This document shows positions 17,917 to 27,176 of a stretch of 64,000 nt of DNA, one piece after another. Position numbers and translations under genes: made by a program. This stretch comes from Streptacidiphilus jiangxiensis (lineage in GTDB: Bacteria; Actinomycetota; Actinomycetes; Streptomycetales; Streptomycetaceae), in assembly GCF_900109465.1 (NCBI RefSeq), contig NZ_FOAZ01000007.1, forward strand, positions 100,840-164,839. Direction: 5' to 3'. Under the pieces are notes generated by a model that did no database searches, was not told where the DNA came from, and was given only the letters and a program-made list of their open reading frames with translations. How positions within the stretch are numbered: the first letter of the stretch is position 1; each line of letters begins with the position of its first letter.

Positions 17917-19749
17917 TCAGCCCAGCGCGCGGTCGAGGTTGAACGCGGCGCTGATCAGGGACAGGTGTGTGAACGCCTGCGGGAAGTTGCCGCGCTGCTC
18001 GCCGGTGCGGCCGATCTCCTCGGCGTACAGGCCGAGATGGTTGGCGTAGGTCAGCATCTTCTCGAACGCGAGCCGGCCCTCCTCCACCCGTCCGGCCCGG
18101 GTCAGCGCCTCGACGTACCAGAAGGAGCAGATCGAGAAGGTGCCCTCCGGGCCCTGCAACCCGTCCGGGCTCGCCTGCGGGTCGTAGCGGTAGACCAGCG
18201 AGTCGGAGACCAGATCGGTGGTCAGCGCGTCCAGTGTCGAGAGCCACTTGGGGTCGGTGGGGGAGATGAACTTGGCCATCGGCATCATCAGCACGGAGGC
18301 GTCGAGCACGTCGTCGTCCAGGGACTGGACGAACGCCCCGCGCTCGGCCGACCAGCCCCGCTGCATGATCTGCCGGTAGATCGCGTCCCGGCTCTGCCGC
18401 CAGCGGGGGAGATCGGCGGGCAGGCCGCGCCGGTTGGCCATCCGGATGGCCCGCTCCAGCGCCACCCAGCACATCAGCCGCGAGTAGACGTAGTTCTTCC
18501 GGCCGCCCCGGGTCTCCCAGACGCCCTCGTCGGGCTGGTCCCAGTGGTCGCAGAGCCAGCCCACGACGGCGCCGACCTCGTCCCAGTGGTCGCTGCTGAT
18601 CGGCTGACCCCACTTGTCGTAGAGGTAGACCGAGTCGATCAGCGCTCCGTAGATGTCGAGTTGGAGCTGCTCGGTGGCGGCGTTGCCCACGCGGACCGGC
18701 GCGGAACCCAGATGACCCTCCAGGTGCGGCAGTTCGGACTCGGGCAGGTCGCTGCGTCCGTCGATGCCGTACATGATCTGCAGCGGACCGGTGGGTCCGC
18801 CGCCTCGCAGGATGCCCCGCTCGGACAGGAAACCCATGAAGGCCTCGGCCTCCGCGGTGAAGCCCAGGCGCAGCATCGCGTAGACGCAGAAGGCGGCGTC
18901 GCGCACCCAGACGTAGCGGTAGTCCCAGTTGCGCTCGCCGCCGACCTGCTCGGGCAGGCTGGTCGTCGGTGCGGCCACGATCGCGCCGGTCGGCGCGTAG
19001 GTGAGCAACTTCAGCGCCAGGGCGGAGCGGTGCACCATCTCCCGCCACCGGCCGCGGTAGCGCGACTGCGACAGCCAGCGGCACCAGAACCGGACCGTCG
19101 CCTCGAACTCCGCCTCCGCCTCGGCCGCCGGACAGGCACGGGGGCGGACCTCGTCACTGATCCGGTCCAGGGCGAACACCACGGACTCGCCCTCGAGCAG
19201 TTTGAAGTGCGACACCACGTCCACGCCGTCGCCCTCCAGCGGCGCGGTGGAGGTCAGCGCGAGGGAGAGCGACGGGGACTCGAAGACGGCCTCGTGTCCC
19301 CGTACGCGCACGGTGTGGCGGTCGGCCCCGTAGTTGAAGCGCGGAGCGACCCGCGCGGCGAAGGGCAGCGTGCCGCGCACGCAGACCACGCGCCGGATCA
19401 ACCGGTGCCGGGAGGCCTCGCGCGACTCGTCGACGACCGGCATGAAGTCCTGGATCTCCGCCACCCCGTCCGCGGCGTAGAAGCGGGTGATCAGCACGTT
19501 GGTGTCGGGGAAGTAGAACTGCCGGGTGCGCGCCGGCACGTCGGCGGCCAACTGGAAGGATCCGCCCCGGTCGGCGTCGAGGACGGCCCCGAACACGCTC
19601 GGCGCGTCGAACCGTGGACAGCAGTACCAGTCGATCGTGCCGTCGGTACCGACCAGCGCCGCGGTACGGAGATCACCGATCAGTCCGTGCTCGGAGATCG
19701 GCAGGTAGCGCGGGTCGTCGACCCAGCCGGACACGCTCCCGATGGCCAT
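17917..19749 (-). CDS. Glycoside hydrolase family 15 (glucoamylase/trehalase type)
   Basis: 610 aa, typical for cytoplasmic actinobacterial GH15 proteins. The N-terminus (YLPISEHGLIGDLRTAALVG, GTIDWYC) and RNWDYRYVWVRDA (273-285) are strong family signatures. GH15 enzymes are inverting (alpha/alpha)6-barrel hydrolases acting on alpha-glucosidic bonds; mycobacterial and streptomycete relatives of this length include trehalases. There is no signal peptide, so it acts inside the cell. It is a single gene with no sugar transporter next to it. Confidence 0.93.
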   Translation of the reverse strand: MAIGSVSGWVDDPRYLPISEHGLIGDLRTAALVGTDGTIDWYCCPRFDAPSVFGAVLDADRGGSFQLAADVPARTRQFYFPDTNVLITRFYAADGVAEIQDFMPVVDESREASRHRLIRRVVCVRGTLPFAARVAPRFNYGADRHTVRVRGHEAVFESPSLSLALTSTAPLEGDGVDVVSHFKLLEGESVVFALDRISDEVRPRACPAAEAEAEFEATVRFWCRWLSQSRYRGRWREMVHRSALALKLLTYAPTGAIVAAPTTSLPEQVGGERNWDYRYVWVRDAAFCVYAMLRLGFTAEAEAFMGFLSERGILRGGGPTGPLQIMYGIDGRSDLPESELPHLEGHLGSAPVRVGNAATEQLQLDIYGALIDSVYLYDKWGQPISSDHWDEVGAVVGWLCDHWDQPDEGVWETRGGRKNYVYSRLMCWVALERAIRMANRRGLPADLPRWRQSRDAIYRQIMQRGWSAERGAFVQSLDDDVLDASVLMMPMAKFISPTDPKWLSTLDALTTDLVSDSLVYRYDPQASPDGLQGPEGTFSICSFWYVEALTRAGRVEEGRLAFEKMLTYANHLGLYAEEIGRTGEQRGNFPQAFTHLSLISAAFNLDRALG

Positions 19750-19908
19750 ACGGCCTCCTCAAGAAGACCTCGTCATCCATCGTAGAACCGGTGGCCGGGT
19801 GGGACCGCCCGGGCGAATCAGCTGGATTCACCTGGATCCGGTGATGCCGACCGGCCTCCCGGGCGGCCATGCTGGCCGTGGCAGACCATCCGGACAGGAG
19901 TGGGGCAG

Positions 19909-20340
19909 ATGAGCGAGACGCAGGACTGGAACGCGAAGACCATCGCGGAGTTCCGCGCGAACGGGGGCAAGGTCGGCGGGCCGTTCGAGGGTGCCCCGCT
20001 GGTCCTGCTGCACCACCGCGGGCGCACGAGCGGCCGTGAGTACGTCACCCCGATGATGTACCTGGCGCACGAGACCGACCCGGACGCCGTCTACGTCTTC
20101 GCCTCCAAGTCCGGAGCGCCCACCCACCCGGACTGGTACCGCAACCTGACCGCCGCCGCGGGCGCCGCCACCGTCGAGATCGGAACCGAGACGTACCAGG
20201 TGACGGTCTCCGAACTGACCGGCGCCGAACGCGACCGCGTCTACGCCGAACAGGCGCGGCGCTACCCGGGCTTTGCCGGCTACGCCGAGCAGACGGCCGG
20301 CATCCGCACCATCCCGGTGCTCGAGCTGCGACGGGCGTAG
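19909..20340 (+). CDS. F420-dependent nitroreductase-like (Ddn family) protein
   Basis: 143 aa from ATG 19909, eight bases after AGGAG; the GTG at 19900 is less well placed. The GAPLVLLHHRGRTSGREYVTP segment, the ASKSGAPTHPDWYRNL block and a C-terminal half with YPGFAGYAEQT are the marks of the deazaflavin-dependent nitroreductase/quinone reductase family. These split-beta-barrel proteins use reduced F420 to reduce quinones or nitro compounds, or may simply bind F420. It converges on the amidohydrolase, separated by a strong hairpin. Confidence 0.93.
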   Translation: MSETQDWNAKTIAEFRANGGKVGGPFEGAPLVLLHHRGRTSGREYVTPMMYLAHETDPDAVYVFASKSGAPTHPDWYRNLTAAAGAATVEIGTETYQVTVSELTGAERDRVYAEQARRYPGFAGYAEQTAGIRTIPVLELRRA

Positions 20341-20345
20341 CCCGA

Positions 20346-20385
20346 AGCCGTGCTCCCGCCCGGCCGGCCGGGCGGGACCACGGCT
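20346..20385. terminator. Bidirectional hairpin terminator
   Basis: Between convergent genes: arms AGCCGTG and CACGGCT enclose the perfect palindrome CCCGCCCGGCC/GGCCGGGCGGG. No U-tract, as usual in actinomycetes. Confidence 0.75.
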
Positions 20386-20392
20386 CGCTCCG

Positions 20393-22012
20393 TCAGCGCG
20401 CGCCCTCACCCGCGACCAGGCGGCCTCCCACGAAGGTGTGGGTGGGTCGGAGGTCCCGCATGCCGTCGGCGGCGCACCGCGCCGGGTCACGGTCCCACAC
20501 GGTGAGGTCGGCGAGACGGCCGGGGGTGAGCATGCCGCGCAGGTGCTGCTCACCGAGCAGACGGGCGGCGTTCGTGGTGTGCAGGGTCAGGGCCTCGTCG
20601 TAGGTGATGGCGTGCTCGGGGCCCTTGACGCCGATGACGGTCTGCCGCGTGGTCATGCCCCAGACCGAGCGCATGGCGCCGAACTGGCCGACGGGGAAGT
20701 CGGAGCCGGCGCTGACCTGGGCTCCCAGGTCGATCCAGCCCCGGGCGGGGAAGAGGCGGGCCACCCGTTCGGGGCCCCAGAACCCCTCCTCGACCTCGGC
20801 GGTGTCGTGCAGCAGCGGCTGCTGGATGGTGACCGGGATGCCGAGCGCGACGGCGCGGGCGCGCTGCTCGGGACCGGCCAGACCGCCGTGCTCCATGACC
20901 AGGGTTCCGGCCGGCAGTCCGGGGTTGCGCTCCAGAACACGCTCGTAGACGTCCAGCAGGGTGCGGACCGCGCGGTCGCCGTAGGCGTGCGTGCCCACGC
21001 GCCAGCCGCGCCGCACCACCGCCTCGACGGCCTCCACCAGCGCGGCAGGCTCCCAGATCAGCATGCCGGAGTAGGAGTGGTCGCAGGCGTACGGCTCCTC
21101 GGTGGCCCCGGCCTCCAGGCCGCCGTCGAGGCCGAACTTCACGCCCCACACCGACAGCCACGGATCGGAGCCGTCACGCCACTCCTCCATCACGTCGAGC
21201 AGGTCCTCCACCTGGGCCGCGCGGGTGAAGCCCAGGGCGGAGACCAGCGCCCGCACGCGCGTGTGCAGTGCCCCCGCCGCGCGGGCGGCCAGCAGCACCG
21301 CGTAGTCCTCGGGGGTGACCGCGCAGTCCCGGACGGTGCCGATGCCCGTGGCCGCGTAGTCGCGGCTGGCCAGGCGCAGCCCCTCGATGCGCTGGGTCCG
21401 ATCCGCGGCCGGGACGAGGTGCTCCACCAGGTGCAGGGCGTTGTCGATCAGCCGCCCGTTGAGCCTGCCGTCGCTCCCGCGGCCGATGGTGCCGCCCGGC
21501 GGCACCGGGGTCGCCTCGGTGATGCCGGCCAGGCGCAGCGCGTAGCTGTTGACGACGTCGTTGTGACCGCCGCGCTTGACCAGGACCGGGTGCCGGTCGG
21601 TGGCCTGGTCGAGCTCGGCGGCGGTGGGCATCCGGCGCTCGGCCAGGTTGAGTTCCTGCCAGTTGGTGGTGGTGCGGATCCACTCGCCGGCCGGGGTGAC
21701 GGCGGCGCGCTGCCGGATCAGCTCGAGGAACTCCGGGATGGTGCGGGCCAGGTGGACCGGGACGTCCTGCGCGCCGAGCGCCGCGAAGATCAGATGGGTG
21801 TGGGTGTCGTCGAAGGCGGGCAGCACGGTGGCGCCGGGCAGGTCGTGCACCTGGGTTCCCGCACTCACCAGGTGGTCCAGGCCCCTGGGGTCGGCGGACA
21901 CGGCGGCGATGCGACCGCCGCGCACGGCCACGGCCCGCTGCGGGGCCTGACCGGGCACCAGGGTGTGCACCGCCGCCGCGCGGATCAGCAGGCCGGCTCC
22001 GTCATCGGTCAT
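20393..22012 (-). CDS. Amidohydrolase family 3 (YtcJ-like) metal-dependent hydrolase
   Basis: 539 aa from ATG 22012 (GGGAG upstream). The composite beta-sandwich/TIM-barrel plan of amidohydrolase_3 is visible. There is an N-terminal strand-rich segment, the metal site DTHTH (69-73), the VGTHAYGDRAVRTLLD block, SAGSDFPVGQFG, and the C-terminal GRLADLTVWDRDP. These enzymes hydrolyse amide or ester bonds in small molecules using one or two divalent metals. The gene is divergent from an AsnC/Lrp-type regulator 128 bp away, which probably controls it in response to a substrate such as an N-acyl amino compound. The substrate itself is not predictable. Confidence 0.92.
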   Translation of the reverse strand: MTDDGAGLLIRAAAVHTLVPGQAPQRAVAVRGGRIAAVSADPRGLDHLVSAGTQVHDLPGATVLPAFDDTHTHLIFAALGAQDVPVHLARTIPEFLELIRQRAAVTPAGEWIRTTTNWQELNLAERRMPTAAELDQATDRHPVLVKRGGHNDVVNSYALRLAGITEATPVPPGGTIGRGSDGRLNGRLIDNALHLVEHLVPAADRTQRIEGLRLASRDYAATGIGTVRDCAVTPEDYAVLLAARAAGALHTRVRALVSALGFTRAAQVEDLLDVMEEWRDGSDPWLSVWGVKFGLDGGLEAGATEEPYACDHSYSGMLIWEPAALVEAVEAVVRRGWRVGTHAYGDRAVRTLLDVYERVLERNPGLPAGTLVMEHGGLAGPEQRARAVALGIPVTIQQPLLHDTAEVEEGFWGPERVARLFPARGWIDLGAQVSAGSDFPVGQFGAMRSVWGMTTRQTVIGVKGPEHAITYDEALTLHTTNAARLLGEQHLRGMLTPGRLADLTVWDRDPARCAADGMRDLRPTHTFVGGRLVAGEGAR

Positions 22013-22140
22013 CGTCTTCTCCCTCGTCCCGAACGTGTCCTTGATGACGTCACCGTTGTAGACGCGGAGTGGAGAATCACCGCCAGGCCGAGGATGCCGG
22101 CGCAGGAAGCACGCCACGGCACGCGCCTAGGATGCAGATC

Positions 22141-23103
22141 ATGAGACAGGTGCTGGACGAGACGGATCGACGGATCGCGGCCGCGCTCGTCGCCTCGCCG
22201 CGCGCCTCCTGGCGTGAGCTGGCCCGCTGCCTGGGGTTGTCCGAGCGCACCGTCGTGCGCCGAGTCGCCCTGCTCTACGCCGACGGCACCCTGCGCGCGA
22301 CCGTCGTCCGCAACCCGGCGCGCTTCCCGCAGCTGGTTCCTCTGGTCCTGCGCGTCCGCTGCCGACCCAGCCGGATCCGTCAGGTCGCCCAGGCACTGGC
22401 CCGGCGCGGCGACACCGTCTGGGTGGACATCCTCGGCGGCGGTGACGAGATCTCCGTGGTCTTCTTCCTGGAGGGCACCGAGGCGCGGAACAACCTGCTG
22501 CTGCGCGACCTGCCCGCCACCGACGCCGTGGGCTCCTGGACCTCCCACACCCTGCTGCGCGTCTTCCCGACGGCCTTCCGCTGGACCGCCGGACTCCTCT
22601 CGCCCGAGGAACTGGCCGAACTGGCCCCCGACATGACACCGCGGACCACGCCACCGCCGCCGCTGCTCGACATCGACACTGCGCTCATCACCGCCCTCAC
22701 CGAGGACGGTCGGGCCACGTACACGGACCTGGCCCGGCGGGCCGGCACCACGGCGCTCACCGCCCGCCGACGCGTCGAGTCCCTGATGGCGGGGCAGGCG
22801 TTCCGTCCCGCCACCGAGATCGACCTCGCCCTGCTCGGCGCGCAGACCGAGGCGCTGCTGTGGATCGCCGTCCGTCCGGGCGCGCTCCAGGAGACCGCCC
22901 AGGCCCTGAGCTCCCACCCGCACGTCCGGTTCTGCGCGGCGACCACCGGCCCGGCCAATCTCGTCGTCGCTGTCGCCGCCGCGAACCTCGACGCCCTCTA
23001 CGCCTTCCTCACCGACTCCGTCGGCCCGTCGGAGGCGGTCACCGCCATCGACGTCACCCCGCTGCTCGCCACCGTGAAACGCACGGGCCTGATCCGCCAC
23101 TGA
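22141..23103 (+). CDS. Lrp/AsnC family transcriptional regulator (double-domain)
   Basis: 320 aa, about twice the usual 150 aa. Two HTH units are seen: DETDRRIAAALVASPRASWR with LGLSERTVVRRV near the start, and DIDTALITALTEDGRATYTD with TTALTARRRVESL after residue 175. Each is followed by a RAM-like ligand segment, so this is the fused two-module type found in actinomycetes. ATG 22141 is seven bases after TAGGAT (22128-22133), so the transcript may be leaderless. It is divergent from the amidohydrolase, its most likely target. AsnC-type regulators usually bind an amino acid. Confidence 0.88.
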   Translation: MRQVLDETDRRIAAALVASPRASWRELARCLGLSERTVVRRVALLYADGTLRATVVRNPARFPQLVPLVLRVRCRPSRIRQVAQALARRGDTVWVDILGGGDEISVVFFLEGTEARNNLLLRDLPATDAVGSWTSHTLLRVFPTAFRWTAGLLSPEELAELAPDMTPRTTPPPPLLDIDTALITALTEDGRATYTDLARRAGTTALTARRRVESLMAGQAFRPATEIDLALLGAQTEALLWIAVRPGALQETAQALSSHPHVRFCAATTGPANLVVAVAAANLDALYAFLTDSVGPSEAVTAIDVTPLLATVKRTGLIRH

Positions 23104-23278
23104 GGACGGGCCGCCCGGGTTCGCCTTGGCCGGCGACGGGTCAACTCGACGAATTTCGTCCACTCGGACGGCGCGTGGTCCTTCGCGGAGCGACGACCGA
23201 TGGTGGACTGGAGCCAGCACCGCCCCTGCACGCCCCGAGGCCGGGCCACGCTGCAGATACCGAGGGGACCTCAGCCGC

Positions 23279-24523
23279 ATGTCCGACCCCGGCGCCTCCG
23301 CCGACCAGTCGCTGCTGCGGCGTCTGCGACGTCAGCTGTGGCAGCCGCCCCGGCCGCACGGGGAGCAGCCGCGCGAGCGGGTCGTGGGTCCGCTGGAGCT
23401 GTTCTACGACCTCGTCGTGGTCGTGCTGGTCGCCCAGGCGGCGCACCACCTCGCGGGGCAGTTGACCTGGCGTGGCATCGGCGAGTACGGCGCGGTGTTC
23501 GGGCTGGTGTGGATCGCCTGGGTCAACGGCAGTCTCCACCACGAGCTGCACGGCCACGAGGACGCCCGGGCCCGGATCACCTTCCTGCTGCAGATCCTGG
23601 TCCTGGTGCCGCTCGGGGCGTTCATTCCGCAGGCCGGAGGCGCCAGGGGAGCGGCCTTCGCCGTGGCGGCGGGGGTGCTGTTCGCGGTGCTGGCGCTGCT
23701 GTGGGGGCTGGCCTCGCGCGGGGACGAGCCCGAGTACCGGCGCTCCAGCCGCCTCTACGTCACCGGCACCGCCGTCTGCGCCGTCGTCCTGGTGGTCAGC
23801 TCCCTGCTGCCGCCCGGGGCGAGGGTGTGGACGTGGGGCGCGCTGGACCTCGCCTACCTGGCCGGCTTCGCCGCCGTGATCCTGTGCGCCACACCGGTGC
23901 GGGCCGTGACCCTCAGCGTCACCGACGCGCTCATCGAGCGCTTCGGGCTGCTCATCATCATCGTGCTGGGGGAGACCGTGACCGGGGTCGTCACCGGGCT
24001 CGCGGCGGAGCCGGTCGACGCGCTCACGACGGCGGTCGGCCTGGTCGCGGTCGTGGCGGGCTTCGGCGCCTGGTGGACGTACTTCGACTTCGGTGGGCAC
24101 CGCGAGCCGCGGCCGTCGCCCGCCGCCACTGTCCAGTGGATGCTGGCCCACCTGCCGCTGACCGCGGCGGTCGCCGCGATGGGCGCCGCCATGGTCGACC
24201 TGGTCGAGCACGCCCACGCGGCCCGCACCGGCGCCGCGACCGCGTGGGTGCTGTGCGGCGGCGCCGCGCTGGTCCTGGCGAGCACCATGCTGGTGGCCGG
24301 CAGCCTCGCGGTGTGGCGCAGCAAGCGCGCCCTGTACCGCCCGCTGGCGCGGACCTGCGCCGCGACGGCCCTCGCCTGCCTCGCCCTCGGCGCGGTGCGC
24401 CCGGCCCCGCTGGTGCTCGGCGTGATCCTGGTGCTGCTCCTGGGCGTCCCGTGGAGCGTCGCCGTCGCCCACCGTCTGCGCCACGCGGAACCGTCCACGG
24501 AGGACCAGGCCGTCACCGAGTGA
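23279..24523 (+). CDS. Low-temperature-requirement A (LtrA) family membrane protein
   Basis: 414 aa from ATG 23279. The N-terminus (RVVGPLELFYDLVVVVLVAQ) and IERFGLLIIIVLGETVTGVV in the middle are the family signatures. About ten to twelve hydrophobic helices fill the chain. LtrA was named for a Listeria low-temperature phenotype; its molecular function is unknown. It is unlinked in direction to the neighbours except that the AsnC gene precedes it by 175 bp. A longer frame from 23126 exists, but the start within MSDPGASADQ matches the family better. Confidence 0.9.
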   Translation: MSDPGASADQSLLRRLRRQLWQPPRPHGEQPRERVVGPLELFYDLVVVVLVAQAAHHLAGQLTWRGIGEYGAVFGLVWIAWVNGSLHHELHGHEDARARITFLLQILVLVPLGAFIPQAGGARGAAFAVAAGVLFAVLALLWGLASRGDEPEYRRSSRLYVTGTAVCAVVLVVSSLLPPGARVWTWGALDLAYLAGFAAVILCATPVRAVTLSVTDALIERFGLLIIIVLGETVTGVVTGLAAEPVDALTTAVGLVAVVAGFGAWWTYFDFGGHREPRPSPAATVQWMLAHLPLTAAVAAMGAAMVDLVEHAHAARTGAATAWVLCGGAALVLASTMLVAGSLAVWRSKRALYRPLARTCAATALACLALGAVRPAPLVLGVILVLLLGVPWSVAVAHRLRHAEPSTEDQAVTE

Positions 24524-24539
24524 CGCAGGCGCGCGGCGT

Positions 24540-24899
24540 TCAGTTGGCGCGGACGAGTGTGTACAGCTCGACGATGACGCCGTCGTGGCAGTGGGCGATG
24601 TCCATGCCGGAGACGACGGGCGGCTGCCCGGCGGGACCGTAGCGGAAGCCGAGGTGGCCGAGGTCGTCCGTGACGGAGACCGAGCCGTCCGGCTCGAAGA
24701 CCCAGTCCGGGCTCTTCGCGCGCAGCTCTTCGGCCCGCCGCGCGAGCGAGTCGCGGCCGCGCACGACCCGGTCGGGCTCGTGCCAGACGACGCCCTCGGC
24801 GTACGTCTCGGCGATGGTCCGGGCGCGGCGTTCGGCGTCCGGCTCGTTGAAGACGCCGAGCAGGTTGCGGCGCATCAGGTCGGCGACCGTGGCGGTCAT
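24540..24899 (-). CDS. NTF2-like (SnoaL-type) small protein
   Basis: 119 aa. The alpha+beta cone fold is suggested by helix 1 (LMRRNLLGVFNEPDAERRA), TYAEGVVWHEPDRVVRGRDSL and the C-terminal strands (FRYGPAGQPPVVSGMDIAHC). SnoaL-like proteins are polyketide cyclases, dehydratases, isomerases or pure ligand-binding proteins. It is the last gene of a four-gene minus-strand cluster (YceI, FMN reductase, aldo/keto reductase, this gene) under MarR boxes. ATG 24899 has AAGGAG upstream. The gap to the aldo/keto reductase holds a short repeated GGGGTACGGCGTCA. Confidence 0.85.
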   Translation of the reverse strand: MTATVADLMRRNLLGVFNEPDAERRARTIAETYAEGVVWHEPDRVVRGRDSLARRAEELRAKSPDWVFEPDGSVSVTDDLGHLGFRYGPAGQPPVVSGMDIAHCHDGVIVELYTLVRAN

Positions 24900-24959
24900 G
24901 GGTGGTGCTCCTTCCGGGAGTTCGGGAGGCGTCAGGGGTACGGCGTCAGGGGTACGGCG

Positions 24960-25898
24960 TCAGGCTTCGGTCGGCGGCGGGAAGTGCCGGGCCAGCTCGG
25001 CGCGGGCGGCGGCGTCGAGGCGCACGGTCGAGGTGGCGAGGTTCTCCGCCAGGTGGGCGCGGGTGCGGGTGCCCGGGATGAGCAGGATGTTCGGGGCGAG
25101 GTCCAGCAGCCAGGCGAGGGCGACCTGAGCGGGTGTGGCCTGCAGCCTTGCGGCGACGCCGGCCACCGCCGGGCTGCTCATGATCCGGTTCTGCACGCCG
25201 CGCGGCCAGCCGAGCGGGCAGAACGGGACGAATGCGATCCCGCGTCCGGTGCACTCGCGCAGCACGTCCAGGGAGCTCTGGTCGGCGAGGTTGAAGAGGT
25301 TCTGGACGCAGGCGACGTCCGTCTGTTCGAGCGCGCGCAGCAGGTGGGCGCGGGTGATGTTGCTGAGGCCGACGCCCTCGATCAGCCCCTCCTCGCGGGC
25401 CCGGACGAGCTCCGCCACCTGGGCGTCGAAGCGCGGGCCGGGCGGCGCGGTGCGGTCGACCAGGCGCAGGTTGACCGCGGCCAGGCGGTCCGTGCCGAGG
25501 GAGGTCAGGTTCTCCTCGATGCCCTGACGCAGCTGGTGCGGTTCGTCGAACGGCAGGACCGCACCGTGCTCGTCGCGACGGGCGGCGACCTTGCTGACGA
25601 TCGCCAGGCCCGCCGGGTAGGGGTGGAGGGCCTCACGGATCAGTTCGTTGACGACGCCGGGCCCGTAGTACTGGGCGGTGTCGAGGTGGTCGACGCCGGC
25701 GCCGACCGCCGCCCGCAGTACGCGCAGGGCCTCGTCGCGGTCGCGGGGTGGGCCGAAGACGTTGTCGCCGGCGAGCTGCATCGCGCCGTAGCCGATCCGG
25801 TGCACCCGGCCCCGGCCCAGCGGGTAGCTGTCCGCGGCGGGGACGGGGGCGGGGACGGAGGCGGGGGCAGGGACAGGGGCAGGCGTCTGTTCGGGCAT
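24960..25898 (-). CDS. Aldo/keto reductase
   Basis: 312 aa from ATG 25898 with GGAG upstream. After a Pro/Ala/Val-rich lead of about 22 residues, the TIM-barrel AKR core shows GYGAMQLAG, the active-site DHLDTAQYYG (Asp and Tyr of the tetrad), IVSKVAAR (Lys) and VGLSNI. C-terminal NADPH-binding elements (LLIPGTRTRAHLAEN) are present. It reduces aldehydes or ketones using NADPH. It is 14 bp downstream of the FMN reductase, so cotranscribed, and part of the MarR-controlled redox cluster. Confidence 0.93.
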   Translation of the reverse strand: MPEQTPAPVPAPASVPAPVPAADSYPLGRGRVHRIGYGAMQLAGDNVFGPPRDRDEALRVLRAAVGAGVDHLDTAQYYGPGVVNELIREALHPYPAGLAIVSKVAARRDEHGAVLPFDEPHQLRQGIEENLTSLGTDRLAAVNLRLVDRTAPPGPRFDAQVAELVRAREEGLIEGVGLSNITRAHLLRALEQTDVACVQNLFNLADQSSLDVLRECTGRGIAFVPFCPLGWPRGVQNRIMSSPAVAGVAARLQATPAQVALAWLLDLAPNILLIPGTRTRAHLAENLATSTVRLDAAARAELARHFPPPTEA

Positions 25899-25912
25899 GG
25901 TGTCTCCGAGGG

Positions 25913-26494
25913 TCAGGCGCGCAGGGCCTTCATGGCGGTCGACCAGGCCTCGAGCTCCTCGAACAGTTTCGTCGCCGGGGCGTCGTGGTGCGCGCCGGGC
26001 TTGAAGAGCGAGAGGTTCTCGAAGTCGGTGAAGAGCGAGAAGGCCAGCTGCTGGTGGACGTGGGCGAGCTGGACGGCGCTGGCGATGCTGCGCAGGTGCT
26101 CGGCGGCACGGATGCCTCCGACGGTGCCGTAGGAGACGAAGGCGGCGGCCTTGTTGTTCCATTCGGCGTAGACGGTGTCGATGGCGTTCTTCAGCACGGC
26201 CGGGACGGAGTGGTTGTACTCGGGGGTGACGAAGACGAAGCCGTCGAACTCCGCGATCCTGGCCGCCCACGCCTTGGTGAGCGCGCCCTGGTACTGGCCC
26301 ATGGACGGTGGGACGGGCTCGTCCATGAAGGGCAGCGGCCAGTCGGCGAGGTCGACGAGTTCGTACTCGGCGTGGGTGCGGGCGCCGGCGCGGTCGACGA
26401 TCCAGTCGGCGACGGCCTTGCCGTTGCGGCCGGGGCGGGTGCTGCCCAGGATGACGGCGATCTTGAGGGTGGTCCCGGTGCTCGTGTCGCTCAT
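25913..26494 (-). CDS. NADPH-dependent FMN reductase
   Basis: 193 aa. The phosphate-binding loop ILGSTRPGRNGKAVADW near the N-terminus and VFVTPEYNHSVPAVLKNAID are diagnostic for the NADPH-dependent FMN reductase (flavodoxin-fold) family. It produces reduced FMN or reduces quinones and azo compounds. ATG 26494 is preferred since AAAGGAG lies eight bases upstream; GTG 26503 abuts the ribosome site. It is 34 bp downstream of the YceI gene and 14 bp upstream of the aldo/keto reductase. Confidence 0.93.
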   Translation of the reverse strand: MSDTSTGTTLKIAVILGSTRPGRNGKAVADWIVDRAGARTHAEYELVDLADWPLPFMDEPVPPSMGQYQGALTKAWAARIAEFDGFVFVTPEYNHSVPAVLKNAIDTVYAEWNNKAAAFVSYGTVGGIRAAEHLRSIASAVQLAHVHQQLAFSLFTDFENLSLFKPGAHHDAPATKLFEELEAWSTAMKALRA

Positions 26495-26528
26495 GTCGTT
26501 CACTCCTTTCGCGCTGCCGGCCCGGTCA

Positions 26529-27062
26529 TCAGGCCTGGCTGCCGTCGGTGCGGCGGGCCCGGACGGAGGCGGTGAGCTGGAGGTGCCGGGCGGCCATGCC
26601 CTTGAGCTTGGTGACGCCGTGGGCGTAGCGGTCGACGGTCGCGGTGGCCTCCACGGCGATCTCGTCGCCGACGACCTCGGCCTTGGTCACGGTGAAGGTG
26701 ACCGGGGCGTCGACACCGTGCGCGGTCAGCCGGCCCTGCAGGGCCCAGGCTCCGGCCTGGTCGAGTTCGGCGCCGGCGGCGCTGAAGACGATGTCGGGGT
26801 AGTTCTCGGTGTCCAGCAGTGCCTTGGACAGGACCTGGCGGTCGCGGTTCTTGTTGCCGGTGTCGAAGCTGCCCGCGTCGGCGACGGCGTCGACACGGGT
26901 CGCGGTGAGCGGCTGGGCCAGGGAGACGTTGCCGCCGCGCAGCTGGAAGCTGCCGCGGACGGTGCCCAGGCCGAACAGGTGCTTGGTGGTGAAGGTGATC
27001 TCCGAGCGGGGGACGTCGATGGCGTAGTGGCCGGGGGTCGGCGTCGGCGTTGCGGTGGTCAT
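26529..27062 (-). CDS. YceI family protein
   Basis: 177 aa from ATG 27062 with GAGGAGG upstream. YceI signatures: HYAIDVPRSEITFTTKHLFG at the start, VRGSFQLRGGNV, then KALLDTENYPDIVFS and TAHGVDAPVTFTV. YceI proteins form an eight-stranded lipocalin-like barrel that binds polyisoprenoid lipids such as quinones. There is no signal peptide. It heads the minus-strand cluster, with two MarR boxes (27080-27127) in its promoter region. Confidence 0.94.
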   Translation of the reverse strand: MTTATPTPTPGHYAIDVPRSEITFTTKHLFGLGTVRGSFQLRGGNVSLAQPLTATRVDAVADAGSFDTGNKNRDRQVLSKALLDTENYPDIVFSAAGAELDQAGAWALQGRLTAHGVDAPVTFTVTKAEVVGDEIAVEATATVDRYAHGVTKLKGMAARHLQLTASVRARRTDGSQA

Positions 27063-27079
27063 GATGTCCTCCTCGATCG

Positions 27080-27093
27080 CTTGAACCTTCAAG
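27080..27093. promoter_or_regulatory. MarR box 1 (CTTGAA-N2-TTCAAG)
   Basis: Perfect 14-bp inverted repeat CTTGAACCTTCAAG, 18 bp upstream of the YceI start; identical arms recur in the pirin promoter. Confidence 0.85.
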
Positions 27094-27113
27094 TGAAACC
27101 CTAGCTCTCTCAA

Positions 27114-27127
27114 CTTGAGGCTTCAAG
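27114..27127. promoter_or_regulatory. MarR box 2, one mismatch
   Basis: CTTGAGGCTTCAAG, 34 bp upstream of box 1 in the YceI promoter region; one arm differs from the perfect repeat by a single base. Confidence 0.75.
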
Positions 27128-27176
27128 TGACAGCGCCGGAGGTGCGGCATTCATTCCCTCGAGCGGGAAGCCGTGC